The notes beneath the pieces are model-generated. The model worked only from the letters and a program-made list of their open reading frames with translations, was not told where the DNA came from and searched no databases. 64,000 bases of DNA from Caldivirga sp. MU80 (GTDB lineage: Archaea > Thermoproteota > Thermoprotei > Thermoproteales > Thermocladiaceae), in the NCBI RefSeq assembly GCF_001663375.1, contig NZ_LCTF01000004.1, positions 28,350-92,349 of the forward strand, written 5' to 3'. This document shows, piece by piece, positions 1 through 9,084 of this stretch. Position 1 is the stretch's first letter. Each line of letters opens with the position of its first letter. Both the position numbers and the translations under genes were made by a program.

Positions 1-1
1 C

Positions 2-697
2 GGGGCTAGGGATGACCTTGTGCTTGAGGTTAACAGGGAGTTGATTATACCGTACCTAATCTTCACGGCGCTATTCCCAACGATACTGCTACCTGCCTTA
101 ATAGGTAACGTAATGGTTAGGTGGGTTGTGGCGCTACTCCTCATATTAACCTACCTAGTCTACGTTAAGTTGATGCACTCTTCACAGGGATTAGTAATTG
201 AAGCCTACGAGGAGCCGTACCTAGGTGTCGCCACTGGTTGGCTTAATAGGGGTATTGAATTATCAGTGGTTCAACTCATCCTAGGCATAGTAATATTAAT
301 CTATGGTTCAAGACTCATGGTTCACGGCATAGGTGAGGCATCAAGGGCGTTCTCAATTGACGCCATAGTGTTATCAATACTAATCATACCCATTGCCACA
401 GTCCTGCCTGAATCAATAACGGCAATAATATGGGTGCTTAAGAACAGGGATACCATGGCCGTGGCGGCGCTGGTTGGGGAGAAGGTACTGTACTCAACGT
501 TGTACCCAGCCATGGGCCTACTGCTAACCCACTGGAGACTAACCGTAGGCGCCTTAGCCAGCGTAGCCATTGTTGAGGCTATTTCAGTAATCATAATCTA
601 CCACGTAGTCAAGAGGAGACTAACCCCTGATGTAGCTATCCTTGGGTTAGCTGGCTATTTGGCTTATGTGCTTCTGGTTGTGCTTAGTCATACTTAA
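2..697 (+). CDS. Cation/Ca2+ exchanger (CaCA family), C-terminal part, cut by window start
   Basis: The reading frame is open to the left window edge, so the gene begins upstream; a GTG at 20 is the first in-frame start visible but is probably internal. The visible 225 or so residues are strongly hydrophobic with about six membrane segments. The segment around residues 120-165 (counting from the GTG) has a Pro-Glu-Ser motif at 130-132, followed by a second conserved helix, matching the alpha-2 repeat of Na+/Ca2+ exchanger-like proteins in which the acidic residue binds the cation. The alpha-1 half would lie outside the window. It ends tail to tail with the acylphosphatase gene, overlapping by 14 bases. 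The exact ion is unknown. Confidence 0.75.
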   Translation, partial: GARDDLVLEVNRELIIPYLIFTALFPTILLPALIGNVMVRWVVALLLILTYLVYVKLMHSSQGLVIEAYEEPYLGVATGWLNRGIELSVVQLILGIVILIYGSRLMVHGIGEASRAFSIDAIVLSILIIPIATVLPESITAIIWVLKNRDTMAVAALVGEKVLYSTLYPAMGLLLTHWRLTVGALASVAIVEAISVIIIYHVVKRRLTPDVAILGLAGYLAYVLLVVLSHT

Positions 698-980
698 TAG
701 TGAAGCCCACGGTGTCCAATTCACCACTGTACTCGCTCACCTCAACATCCTCAACAACAGCCGCAGGCGGCCCCCTCCTGGCCAGTTCAATGAGTTCATT
801 AACCCTATCCCTAGGCCCCTCCACTACTATCTCAACGCTCTCACCGTCGGGTAGATTCCTCACGTAGCCCCTTAGGCCAAGCCTGGAGGCATGCCGCCTA
901 ATGAAGAATCTGAACCCAACCCCCTGCACAACACCCCTCACTAGAATCCTCAGCCTCACTGCGTCGGAGGAGTCGTGCAT
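684..980 (-). CDS. acyP: Acylphosphatase
   Basis: Cytosolic enzyme hydrolysing acyl phosphates such as 1,3-bisphosphoglycerate or carbamoyl phosphate. The 98-residue length is typical. The signature runs from VQGVGFR (catalytic Arg24) to GYVRNLPDG (catalytic Asn42), and the C-terminal beta strand with GFTIKY is also standard for the family. The 5-8 N-terminal residues are extra compared with bacterial members. It stands alone; its 3' end overlaps the exchanger gene by 14 bases on the other strand. Family assignment is very secure, physiological substrate is not known. Confidence 0.93.
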   Translation of the reverse strand: MHDSSDAVRLRILVRGVVQGVGFRFFIRRHASRLGLRGYVRNLPDGESVEIVVEGPRDRVNELIELARRGPPAAVVEDVEVSEYSGELDTVGFTIKYD

Positions 981-1058
981 TAATTAACCAAGCCGCACAT
1001 ACCCCTTTTAAGCAGTGCGCGAAGGTGTTAAAAGGCTGCCGACGATCTATAACCTGTG

Positions 1059-1352
1059 ATGGTTGAGGTTGTTAATGAGGTTAATGGGAGGAGGGTTAGG
1101 GTTAACGCTGTGGTTAATGGTTCAATGCACACGGTCCTACCCAGGGGTATCGCTGTTGAGCTTGGGTTAGGCACCGTCGGCGTTGCCGATGTGGGTACCT
1201 GCTGCTCCATTGCTAAGGTAAATTACGGTTACGCATCCCTAGCCGTTAACGGTATGTTAATACACACCAGGGTCCTAATAACCGACGACGTGGATAAAGT
1301 GGTTATTGGGATTATTGACCTTGAGAAGCTTTTAAGTGATGTAGGTAATTGA
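1059..1352 (+). CDS. Retropepsin-like (clan AA) aspartyl-protease fold protein, probably inactive
   Basis: A 97-98-residue protein. A GTG at 1056 directly precedes the ATG at 1059, so either could be the start. The pattern of short beta strands, a turn followed by HTVLPRG, then ELGLG, resembles the small archaeal/bacterial single-domain retropepsin-like proteins, whose consensus is D-T-G-A followed by a T-x-L-P element. Here the expected Asp-Thr-Gly triad reads Asn-Gly-Ser (VNGSMHTVLP), so the catalytic aspartate appears lost. A Cys-Cys pair sits near residue 50. Fold assignment rests on pattern only. No operon partner: the next gene is convergent. Confidence 0.5.
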   Translation: MVEVVNEVNGRRVRVNAVVNGSMHTVLPRGIAVELGLGTVGVADVGTCCSIAKVNYGYASLAVNGMLIHTRVLITDDVDKVVIGIIDLEKLLSDVGN

Positions 1353-1360
1353 ATGAGCCA

Positions 1361-1651
1361 CTACTGCTGCCCCTCCTTACCGCTCCCCTGACTCTTGGAC
1401 TCCTCCTCAAGCTTCTGCAACTCCTGCTGTATCTCCTTCTCAATCTCCTCAATGGGCTTCGGTGGTGGTGTGGTTGCCAGTGCATACCCAACCCAGGCCA
1501 GTATGCCGAACACCGCGGCCACGGCAACAAAGCCGGTTAACTGGAGGACTATGCGCCACCATGGGGTTGCGAAGACCAGCCAACCGTACACCACTATAAC
1601 CACCACTCCAACCACCATTAGAGCAACGCCCACTGCAGTATCCCTACGCAT
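1361..1651 (-). CDS. Small conserved membrane protein with coiled-coil tail
   Basis: 96 residues with two hydrophobic segments (about residues 7-27 and 33-59), followed by a Pro-rich linker (TTPPPKP) and a charged Glu/Lys/Gln tail predicted to form a coiled coil. The N-terminus MRRDT and the GYALATTPPP junction look like a conserved crenarchaeal family sometimes annotated as a regulator-like protein, but no DNA-binding motif is visible. It likely sits in the cytoplasmic membrane with the tail in the cytoplasm. Function unknown. Convergent with the 1059-1352 gene. Confidence 0.6.
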   Translation of the reverse strand: MRRDTAVGVALMVVGVVVIVVYGWLVFATPWWRIVLQLTGFVAVAAVFGILAWVGYALATTPPPKPIEEIEKEIQQELQKLEEESKSQGSGKEGQQ

Positions 1652-1736
1652 TAGCCAACTATGCGGCAGTGCTTATTAAGTATTACTGTACCCTTAACGT
1701 TAATTAAACCATACCGCCCAGCCACTGCTGATAGGC

Positions 1737-2306
1737 ATGGTCATGTTGAGGTTCATGACCGGGAATAGGAATAAGGTTAGGGAGGCTGAACTAGCCCTAT
1801 CCCAATACGGCATAGGCATTGTGATGGAGACTGGCCTAAGGAAGGTTGAGATTCAGAGTGATAGCCTTGAGGAGATAGTCACCTACGCCCTTAGGTTAAA
1901 CTGTGTGGACTGGCTTGTGGTGGAGGATGATGGCTTGTTCATAGATTCCCTAAACGGCTTCCCAGGCCCATACTCCGAGTACGTCTACAGGACAATTGGG
2001 TTGAGGGGTGTGCTTAAGCTGATGCAGGGTGTGGTTAACAGGGGGGCTTACTTCAAGTCTGTGGTGGGACTGTGCCTAGGGGGTGGGGTTAAGTTATTTA
2101 CAGGTGTTGTTAGGGGTGTGTTGAGTGAGGAGCCTAGGGGGAGTGGGGGTTTCGGCTACGACCCGATATTCATACCCGAGGGTTATGGGGAGACCTTCGC
2201 GGAGATGGGTGTTGAACTTAAGGCTAAGCTATCCCACAGGTCCATGGCCTTTAAAAGGCTTGCATCCTACGTTACCAGTCTCACTGGCCCAGGACAGGGG
2301 GCTTAA
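1737..2306 (+). CDS. rdgB: Non-canonical purine NTP pyrophosphatase (RdgB/HAM1 family)
   Basis: Hydrolyses dITP/XTP to monophosphates and so keeps deaminated purines out of nucleic acids. The N-terminal TGNRNKV nucleotide-binding motif, the VEDDGLFID motif carrying the catalytic acidic residues, GFPGPYS, GGFGYDP and C-terminal LSHR are all present in the family order. Length of 189 residues is usual. ATG at 1737 gives M-V-M-L-R; the ATG at 1743 is an equally plausible start. The 3' end overlaps tldD by 26 bases on the opposite strand. Confidence 0.92.
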   Translation: MVMLRFMTGNRNKVREAELALSQYGIGIVMETGLRKVEIQSDSLEEIVTYALRLNCVDWLVVEDDGLFIDSLNGFPGPYSEYVYRTIGLRGVLKLMQGVVNRGAYFKSVVGLCLGGGVKLFTGVVRGVLSEEPRGSGGFGYDPIFIPEGYGETFAEMGVELKAKLSHRSMAFKRLASYVTSLTGPGQGA

Positions 2307-3708
2307 CCAGGAGGTTCTTAGCCCTAAAGGTCACTCCACCGAACCAGACGGGCACACCCTGCATTGGATTACCCTTACCGCAGGTCCCGGCGTTGAAGCT
2401 TAGGTCATTTGCAACAGCATCCACGCTGCTCCAAAGGGTCCTTGTGGTTAATTCGACGTAGGGCATTAGGACCATTTCACCCAACTCACCGTTAACTATC
2501 CTATAGGCCTCCAGGCCACCGTACCTCCCAAACCACCTCCTGTCGTCAATGTTCCACTCCTGGTATGAGACGAAGTAGAGACCGTTCCTAGTCTCCCTAA
2601 TCAACTCCTCGGGCTTCCAGTCACCTGGGGCTAGGTACGTGTTAGCCATCCTCGGTATGGGTTCCCTATTGAATTCACTCGCCCTGGCAGCCGCATTACT
2701 GCTCCTACCAATGTAGGAAGCGTACTCCCTATTCATTAGAAACTCGTTAACCACACCCTTGTTCACAAGCACCCTCGGCCTAGCCCTAACCCCCTCCTCA
2801 TCAACCAGGTAGTAGCCGTAGCTGTGCGGTATCGTTGGGTCGTCTATTATCGTTACGTGTTCGCTTCCAATCCTCAGGTTACCCAGGTCATTAACCTTCA
2901 TGTAGGATTCCCCAGCCTCAGCCCCCTCCCTACCCATTATCCTATCCAACTCGCTTGGGTGTCCAACGGACTCGTGGACGAATATGCCTGCCAACTCCGG
3001 TGAGAACACTACGTCAAGCCTCTCCTCACTCTTAATGGGCCTGGCTGTGTCAAGTATCTTAACCAGGGTTTCGGCATTCCTCTTCAAGTCTTCATCAATA
3101 CGCAGGTTCTTAGTTAACTCCCACCCACCACTGCCGCCGTATTGTTCACTCCTCTGTTGACTGAGGCCCCTACTTGGGTCGTGGGCCATCATTACTGAGA
3201 ATAGTTCAAGCCTAGGCACCCTGCTCTCCACCAGCGCACCCTCACTGTTCACAATGGTCTTCCTAGTCTCCATCATGTCCATGCTTAGCATTCTAACGCC
3301 TATCCTCTTATCAATGTTAATGTCCTTGTCAAGGTCCATTAGGTACTTAACAGCCTCCTCAGCCTGTACATCACTGAGCCTAACCCCCTCAACAACCTCA
3401 TACCTAAGTGAGGTTAATTCACTGGGTGCTAGTGAAACTCTCCTCCCAACCAACGCCGAAGCCGCCCTGGCAGCCTTAAACGCTGTTTCAGCTAACTCCA
3501 CGCTTGGCGTAGGCCCTGAGGCGAAGCCCCATGCACCATTGTAAAGGACCCTTACGGAGAACCCCTCCGTGGAGTCTGTTGAAACCCTCTCCAGTGAACC
3601 ATTCCTAACCCTGATAACCCTCTCGGAATCAACCTGATACCTAGCCTCTGCATATGAGGCGCCTAGGCTTAGGGCCCTGTCAACGAGCCTCCTCAACTCA
3701 TCCTCCAT
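2281..3708 (-). CDS. tldD: TldD-type metalloprotease
   Basis: 475 residues, full length for TldD. The zinc-binding HESVGH motif (HExxxH) is at residues 245-250, and a C-terminal NAGTCGKG segment carries the expected third-ligand Cys. TldD/TldE proteins degrade unfolded peptides or process modified peptides, usually as a heterodimer. No TldE/PmbA partner is seen in this window; in archaea the two genes are often adjacent, so it should be sought elsewhere. A TATA-like ttataag lies just upstream of the start. Confidence 0.9.
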   Translation of the reverse strand: MEDELRRLVDRALSLGASYAEARYQVDSERVIRVRNGSLERVSTDSTEGFSVRVLYNGAWGFASGPTPSVELAETAFKAARAASALVGRRVSLAPSELTSLRYEVVEGVRLSDVQAEEAVKYLMDLDKDINIDKRIGVRMLSMDMMETRKTIVNSEGALVESRVPRLELFSVMMAHDPSRGLSQQRSEQYGGSGGWELTKNLRIDEDLKRNAETLVKILDTARPIKSEERLDVVFSPELAGIFVHESVGHPSELDRIMGREGAEAGESYMKVNDLGNLRIGSEHVTIIDDPTIPHSYGYYLVDEEGVRARPRVLVNKGVVNEFLMNREYASYIGRSSNAAARASEFNREPIPRMANTYLAPGDWKPEELIRETRNGLYFVSYQEWNIDDRRWFGRYGGLEAYRIVNGELGEMVLMPYVELTTRTLWSSVDAVANDLSFNAGTCGKGNPMQGVPVWFGGVTFRAKNLLVKPPVLGQ

Positions 3709-3837
3709 AACACTAAACCAGCCACACCCTTTATAAGTATCCCATTCTCGGCATTTTTGTCAAGGGGTCATACCACTAGGCCTTGTTTACAAATCCCTTA
3801 CAAAAGCAAGGAGAACATTAACATCAGTGTACCAACC

Positions 3838-3880
3838 CTACATAGTGGGGTAACCTGCCCTAAAAGGGTGAGCCCCTTTC
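3838..3880 (-). mobile_element. Solo left-end-like relic of an IS605-type element
   Basis: On the minus strand this stretch reads a hairpin with core ccctttta.gggc, then ggttacc and cactatgt.ggg. It matches in order the terminal segment at 12902-12944 (cctttagggc, ggtcacc, cactatgtgggg), and its core also resembles the 5' flank of the TnpB gene at 62611-62646. No transposase sequence remains beside it. I read it as a degenerate solo terminus; a chance hairpin is possible. Confidence 0.4.
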
Positions 3881-3891
3881 ATTAAGCTGGG

Positions 3892-5007
3892 TTACGCTAT
3901 GACGCCAGTTTGCTCCAAAGCCGTTTCAGCGGCCTCCCTTGTTAACCCATCTGAGCCCAGTATCGTGTACCTGTCAGGCCTAATCTTATGCGCATTCATC
4001 AGGGCCTCGATTACCAACTCCCTGTCGTAACCAAGTTCCCTGAAGCTTGTGGGGAGGCCCAGCTTCCTCATTATCTTAATAACCCTCCTCCAATTAGCCC
4101 CATACAGGTAGAGCATGACCACTGAGCTTAAGGCAACTTGCATGCCGTGCATAGCCTGCTTAATGCCATGCCTCCTGGCTATTAGGTCGAGGGAGTGGCT
4201 GAAGAGGTGCTCCGACCCACTGCATGGCCTGGTGCTCCCGGCTATGGCCATGGCCACACCGCAGCCTAGCAGGGCCTTAACCACTACCCTAGCCCCCTCC
4301 TCACCGTGCCTATTGAGCTTATTAATATTGTTCATTATTATCATGTGGCTTGAGAGCGCCAGCATGGCAGCTGACTCGCTGTAATCCTCCCCCCTAATCC
4401 TATGGGCAAGCTTCCAATCCATGAGAGCAACCCTCTTACCCAGCAGCTCACCAATACCCGACATCAGGAAGACCCTAGGCGCCTCGGCCACTATACTGGT
4501 GTCCACTATTATGGCTAGGGGGGTTTTCTTAACCTTCCCGAGGCCCATCTTATTCAAGTCATCCTGCATGAGGAATGATACGTAGGGTGACGCTATACCA
4601 TCATGGCTGGCCACGGTGGGTATTGATATTAAGTGCTTGTTAAGCCTATGGGCAATCACCTTACTCAGGTCAATAACCCTACCACCTCCGACACCTGCTA
4701 TGAAGTCCACGTCCGTGAAGGCCGCCATACCATTAACTATATCCACCAGGTCAAGCTCATCATCGCTCATTATCTGGCAGTCTATGCACTGCTCACTTAC
4801 CTTAGTGGCAATGTGCCTACTGTGGATGTGCCCGGTTATGATGAGCCCCCTCCTTAACCCAAGCGCGGTTAGCACATCACCAACTCTACCGATGGCCCCC
4901 GGTCCAAACACGACCTGCCTAGGCACCTCAAAAAGCTCAAGACCCTTAACCACGGTTAAGCACCCAGCGCACCCCTCTATATTATTTTGTTGTCTCGTTT
5001 CCTGCAT
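3892..5007 (-). CDS. egsA: sn-glycerol-1-phosphate dehydrogenase
   Basis: Reduces dihydroxyacetone phosphate to sn-glycerol-1-phosphate, the stereospecific backbone of archaeal ether lipids. Iron-containing/polyol dehydrogenase fold: GGGRVIDLSK binds the NAD(P) phosphate, SHDGIASPYVSF is family-diagnostic, and the metal-ligand segments GSEHLFSHSLD and HGMQVALSS follow. 371 residues is slightly long at the N-terminus; the conserved start of homology is FEVPRQVVFGPG near residue 27, so a downstream start cannot be excluded. Divergent from a glycosyltransferase gene with only 48 bases between. Confidence 0.93.
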   Translation of the reverse strand: MQETRQQNNIEGCAGCLTVVKGLELFEVPRQVVFGPGAIGRVGDVLTALGLRRGLIITGHIHSRHIATKVSEQCIDCQIMSDDELDLVDIVNGMAAFTDVDFIAGVGGGRVIDLSKVIAHRLNKHLISIPTVASHDGIASPYVSFLMQDDLNKMGLGKVKKTPLAIIVDTSIVAEAPRVFLMSGIGELLGKRVALMDWKLAHRIRGEDYSESAAMLALSSHMIIMNNINKLNRHGEEGARVVVKALLGCGVAMAIAGSTRPCSGSEHLFSHSLDLIARRHGIKQAMHGMQVALSSVVMLYLYGANWRRVIKIMRKLGLPTSFRELGYDRELVIEALMNAHKIRPDRYTILGSDGLTREAAETALEQTGVIA

Positions 5008-5055
5008 TTGAGTTAAGCTTTAAGATTTACCGCAATTCTTGGTACACAGGTAACC

Positions 5056-5994
5056 GTGGTTGTGCTGTCCATTATAACCAGGAACGGTGCCCGTAAGGGG
5101 CTGGTGTTTAGGAGGATGCTTGAGGCAACACTTCAAGTGCCGTACAGCTCCATGGTACTGGTTGATGACAGTGATGACGATTCAACAAGTAGAGTTGTTA
5201 AGGAGTTCGCCGATGCGCATGGTAAGGAGCTACTGGCCACTAGGTCTAGGCTCTACGGTTACGTTAAGGCAACTAGGGCCACGGGTAGGCAAACGGCGAT
5301 TGACATCTTCCTGGAGAACTTCAGTGACAACGTCCTTATTCAACTGGACGACGATGTTATACTTAGGGATGGGTGGTGGAACGAAGCCAACGGCGCCCTC
5401 AATGACCCTTCGATTGGTATGTTCTACGGCGCAACATACGACGTTAACGACCTGAATGAAGCAGGTAACGTGCAGATGGATGGGGCTAGGCTTAAGGCCC
5501 TTTTAATGTCATTCCTGGAGAGGGGTAGGACTAATGACATAGCCCTCAGGAGGAGCGCCCTAGCTGGCATTAGGGGTAGTTTCGGTATAATACCACCTGA
5601 GCTGCACCTATACGAGGACGCATGGCTAATGAGGGCCATGATGTGCCTAGGTTGGGGGATAATCATAGGCTTTACGGGGGCCATACAGCACGACCCAGTT
5701 AAGCTAAGCCAAGCTGAAGCCGGTGTAGTTAACGCGGATGTTGACCTACACTACACCAGGGTGGCGTCAAAATACGGTATAATAAGGTCGGTGGATTTGC
5801 TCGATGACATTCTTAAGTTACCCGCAACCCTAGCCGCACTACCAATCCTAACCTACAGGAGGACTAGGAAACTAGGCCCAGTGAAGGGGTTAAAGGTAGC
5901 GCTAGCTGAAACCCATGTTAAACTACTCTACAGGTACGTTAAGGTGAAGGGAGCCTTAACAGGGTCATGCAACAAACTAAAGTACAAACACTAA
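5056..5994 (+). CDS. Family 2 glycosyltransferase
   Basis: 312 residues with a GT-A fold pattern: N-terminal strand ending in VDDSDDDS, an acidic metal-binding DDD at 98-100 (QLDDDV), and a downstream HLYEDAWLMRAM region that fits the acceptor-site ED motif. No clear membrane segments, so cytosolic or peripheral. GTG start at 5056. Divergent from egsA, which makes a role in lipid or S-layer/cell-surface glycosylation tempting but unproven. Donor and acceptor unknown. Confidence 0.75.
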   Translation: MVVLSIITRNGARKGLVFRRMLEATLQVPYSSMVLVDDSDDDSTSRVVKEFADAHGKELLATRSRLYGYVKATRATGRQTAIDIFLENFSDNVLIQLDDDVILRDGWWNEANGALNDPSIGMFYGATYDVNDLNEAGNVQMDGARLKALLMSFLERGRTNDIALRRSALAGIRGSFGIIPPELHLYEDAWLMRAMMCLGWGIIIGFTGAIQHDPVKLSQAEAGVVNADVDLHYTRVASKYGIIRSVDLLDDILKLPATLAALPILTYRRTRKLGPVKGLKVALAETHVKLLYRYVKVKGALTGSCNKLKYKH

Positions 5995-6190
5995 CCCACT
6001 AAGCAACAACAATAATTAACAGTTACACGCCTTAATAACTACCAATGCATCATTGATAGCACCCACGGCACCAGATAACTGCGCCCATTGAATTCCGGAG
6101 CAATGGAGTAGTAATAATCTTTTTTAAGGTTAACACTATTGAAACCGATATTAATGGCATCTCCTTTTATTGGCGGCTTAGAGTACGTGT
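5995..6190. other. Non-coding spacer, first part
   Basis: AT-rich spacer after the glycosyltransferase gene. I see no open frame, tRNA or convincing repeat in this first 200 bases; the MITE-like inverted repeat begins just after it. Confidence 0.5.
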
Positions 6191-6372
6191 CCATTAAAAA
6201 TTGGGTTGGTAGAGTCGTGGTAATATTAATACTGGTAGTACATGTGCTGCATGTGGCATGTAATTAACCGGCTTTGTGGTTTGTGGGACTGGGTGTTGAG
6301 TTAGATTTTTGGACTGACAGAGTCACGATAATATTAATATTATCACCACTCTACCACTCCAAAACCCAATGA
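6191..6372. repeat. MITE-like element with ~35-base imperfect inverted ends
   Basis: The left arm (about 6200-6231) reads ttgggttggtagagtcgtgg then taatattaata. The reverse complement of the right arm (about 6327-6370) reads attgggttttggagtggtag, agtggtga, then taatattaatattatc. The arms match over roughly 30 bases with a 7-base insertion in the right one. The right arm also holds the perfect 18-base palindrome gataatattaatattatc at 6328-6345. About 95 bases of unrelated sequence lie between. No open frame inside. Could be a miniature transposon or a large cruciform-forming regulatory site. Confidence 0.5.
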
Positions 6373-6451
6373 TCCCCTAAGGATAGACACCATTATTCAC
6401 CTACATCTTTAATTATAACCCTCATGGCTGGGTAATATGGGTGTTGAGTTA

Positions 6452-6462
6452 GTTTTAAATAC
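6452..6462 (+). promoter_or_regulatory. TATA box of radical SAM gene
   Basis: gttttaaatac lies about 30 bases before the ATG at 6492, right for a near-leaderless transcript. It follows a 14-base direct repeat, gggtgttgagttag, present at 6291 and again at 6440, which could be an activator or repressor site. Confidence 0.5.
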
Positions 6463-6491
6463 TTAAGGCGTCTGAGTTACGGCGGCCATGC

Positions 6492-7649
6492 ATGATACCT
6501 GTCAGTGTCATGGTTACTGGGGCTGGTACCGTGTCGATTAAGATTAAGGGCAGGTTCAGCGTGGATAGGCCTAGCGACTTCTCAAGCCCAATTAGGCCGG
6601 TGATTTCCTGGAATATAACAAGGAGGTGCAATTTAAGGTGCCTCCACTGTTACATAGACGCCGGTAGCCCTGATAAGGGTGAGTTAACCACGGGGGAGGC
6701 CCTTAACCTGATTGACCAGTTCAGCCAGATTGGTGTACCACTTATACTGTTCACAGGTGGCGAACCCCTAATGAGGGGTGACTTGTTTGAATTAGCCAGT
6801 TACGCCAGGGGGAGGGGTATTAAGATTGCACTATCCACCAACGGCACACTGATAACTAGGGAAGCGGCATCTAAGCTTGCCGATTCAGGTTTCTCATACA
6901 TCGGGGTCTCGTTGGATTCAATAAACAGTGAGTTTCACGATGAGTTTAGGGGTGTTAAGGGCGCCTTCGCCATGGCTATCGCCGGCATTAGGAACGCACT
7001 TGATGCTGGGTTGGACGTGGGGTTGAGGTTCACCTTAACCTCCAGGAACATTGATGAGGTGCCATCCTACATAGAATTTGCCCTGTCATTGGGGGTTAGG
7101 AGGATAACGTTCTACCACCTATCAGCCTCAGGGAGGGCTAGGAACCTTAACAGGGATTGGTGGTACAGCCCAGGCCAATACACCAGGTTCATGGACAACC
7201 TAATCAAGTATGCCAGGGAGTATGCCGGTAAGCTGGAAATCGAGACTACCCTAGGCCCATTCGACGGCATTTACATCGCCCTAAGCCTAGCTAAGGGTAG
7301 CAGTGAATTGGAGAATTACCTCAAGTTCGTTGAATCCACGGGCGGCTGCGGTAGGAGGATAATTTCAATATACCCCAATGGCGATGTCTATCCATGCCAA
7401 TTCATAGACTTCGTGAAGCTGGGTAACGTAAGGGAGAGGAGCCTAATCGAAATACTTAGTGAATCAAACCTAGACTTATTCATAAACACTGAGAAGTACC
7501 TAAGAGGACCCCAGTGCTCGAACTGCCAATTCAAGAGGTACTGTAAGGGTGGTGATAGGGCTAGGGCATACTACCTGGGTGGTGATCTATACGGTGATGA
7601 CCCATTATGTCCAATACCACACATACTCAATGGGTTTAAGCAAGCCTAG
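6492..7649 (+). CDS. Radical SAM/SPASM protein (AhbC/AhbD/NirJ-like)
   Basis: 385 residues. The radical SAM CxxxCxxC motif is C46-C50-C53 (CNLRCLHC), followed by the GGEPL SAM-binding motif. The C-terminus holds a SPASM-type cysteine set: [21 protein letters not shown] and a final DDPLC. The tail [18 protein letters not shown] is strongly reminiscent of enzymes of the alternative haem and haem d1 pathways (siroheme-derived), as expected in an archaeon lacking the classical pathway. Which step is not decidable here; a peptide-modifying role is the alternative. Isolated upstream, overlaps the MazG gene by 4 bases at its end. Confidence 0.8.
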   Translation: MIPVSVMVTGAGTVSIKIKGRFSVDRPSDFSSPIRPVISWNITRRCNLRCLHCYIDAGSPDKGELTTGEALNLIDQFSQIGVPLILFTGGEPLMRGDLFELASYARGRGIKIALSTNGTLITREAASKLADSGFSYIGVSLDSINSEFHDEFRGVKGAFAMAIAGIRNALDAGLDVGLRFTLTSRNIDEVPSYIEFALSLGVRRITFYHLSASGRARNLNRDWWYSPGQYTRFMDNLIKYAREYAGKLEIETTLGPFDGIYIALSLAKGSSELENYLKFVESTGGCGRRIISIYPNGDVYPCQFIDFVKLGNVRERSLIEILSESNLDLFINTEKYLRGPQCSNCQFKRYCKGGDRARAYYLGGDLYGDDPLCPIPHILNGFKQA

Positions 7650-7906
7650 GGTGGTGGCCCATTCACAACGTACTTGCGTTTGAAGGCCTCCTCAACATCA
7701 ATGTTAAGTAGATTAGCCACTGATAGGAGCCACGCGAATACGTCGGCAAGCTCCTCCATCCTTGACTTTTCATCACCCTTAAGTATCGAGTCCGCCAATT
7801 CCCCAACCTCCTCAACAAGCCAGGTGAAGGTTGGGTAAAGCCCCCTCCTACTATCCCTCTCGAAGTAAGCCCTCCTAATCAACTCCTGAGCCTCCCTAAT
7901 CTCCAT
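7646..7906 (-). CDS. MazG-like nucleotide pyrophosphohydrolase
   Basis: 86 residues. The helices carry the family's metal-binding signature: EEVGEL (ExxE) followed by [11 protein letters not shown] (ExxD). Such single-domain all-alpha NTP pyrophosphatases clean up non-canonical nucleotides. Length is typical of the short archaeal members. Convergent with the radical SAM gene, sharing 4 bases. Confidence 0.88.
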   Translation of the reverse strand: MEIREAQELIRRAYFERDSRRGLYPTFTWLVEEVGELADSILKGDEKSRMEELADVFAWLLSVANLLNIDVEEAFKRKYVVNGPPP

Positions 7907-7995
7907 GATGGGGATGCGGCATGCACCTATTTAAAGTAAACCTACTTACCCTCAATTACGGCAATTTAGCCACCCCTTAATATTGGCTAAACCAA

Positions 7996-9084
7996 TCACA
8001 TACCCTTGTTAACCTTTTCCCAAATCAACTCCTTGTTCCACAGGTTCCTCACCATGGCGTACATCAGCAGGAATTGCTGAATCACCCATGCCCTAAAGGG
8101 TACCCACACCAGCAGCACCACACCGAGGGCTATTAGGGCGTATGCTAATAGGCTACCTGACGCAGCCAGGAGGAGTGTACCAATTGGCAATAGCCATGGG
8201 TTCACCAGGTGTATGTAAGCCTCCGTGTAGTATATTGACCTATACCTCCTTGGCTTCGGTAACCTGGCCGACTTCAGGAAGCTCTGCACCAGGTGTTGGG
8301 CCCTCCTAACCCTCCATTTACCGTAACCGGCGCTGGGAATGTACTCCACGCATACGACGTCGTCGGGTACTATGGCCCTGTAGCCCATTGAAGCCACCCT
8401 AACACCTGTGTAGGAATCATCTGCGCCTATGTCTACAGGGAAGCCACCCATACTCCTCAGCAGGCTACCCTTAATGGCCAGTAGCTCCCCGTGGAAGACC
8501 ACCGTGGAGTACACCTTGCTCTCCCCAATCCTAAGCACGTTGTAGAGGCTCCTATAGGCGTCCTCAACTGAACCACCACCCTTAGGTACCTTAATGCATG
8601 AAACCAACCCAACCTCGCCACTGCTCAGCCACCTGACTGCGTTAGGCAGTGAATCCCTAAGCCACATTGAATCTGCATCAGTGGTCACTATCACGTCACC
8701 GTTAGCCACCTTAAGCGCCTCATTTAACGCACGCCCCTTGCCACTCCTTGGGCTACTTAGGTAAACCAGGTTAACGCTACTATGGCTCCTCAACCACTCC
8801 TTAACCTTAACCGGTGTGTCGTCGGTGCTTGAGTCAGAGATCACTATCTGAATCTTGCTGATTGGGTAGTCTTGATCAATAACGTTGTTAAGCTTGTCCA
8901 CTATAATACCCCCCTCATTGTACGTCGGTATTATCACGGACACGGAGGGTAACCCCCCAGCATCAACGGGGCTTATGGGCCACTGACCCTTAGCCTTACT
9001 AAGAATGATAACGTAGTACAACACTGGTGTAGTGACGTGAAGCAGGATCAGCAGGAGCCCAATGTAGAGGAGTTGATTCAGCAT
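7996..9084 (-). CDS. Membrane family 2 glycosyltransferase
   Basis: 362 residues: N-terminal membrane helix (about 5-28), GT2 catalytic domain with SVIIPTYNEGG, DSSTDDT, DADS at 136-139 (metal-binding DxD) and a YGKWRVRRAQHLVQSF segment corresponding to the processive-type QxxRW/RRxQ region, then two C-terminal membrane helices. This architecture suggests synthesis or export of a surface polysaccharide or lipid-linked sugar. It overlaps the upstream membrane protein gene by 7 bases, so the two are likely one operon. Confidence 0.82.
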   Translation of the reverse strand: MLNQLLYIGLLLILLHVTTPVLYYVIILSKAKGQWPISPVDAGGLPSVSVIIPTYNEGGIIVDKLNNVIDQDYPISKIQIVISDSSTDDTPVKVKEWLRSHSSVNLVYLSSPRSGKGRALNEALKVANGDVIVTTDADSMWLRDSLPNAVRWLSSGEVGLVSCIKVPKGGGSVEDAYRSLYNVLRIGESKVYSTVVFHGELLAIKGSLLRSMGGFPVDIGADDSYTGVRVASMGYRAIVPDDVVCVEYIPSAGYGKWRVRRAQHLVQSFLKSARLPKPRRYRSIYYTEAYIHLVNPWLLPIGTLLLAASGSLLAYALIALGVVLLVWVPFRAWVIQQFLLMYAMVRNLWNKELIWEKVNKGM

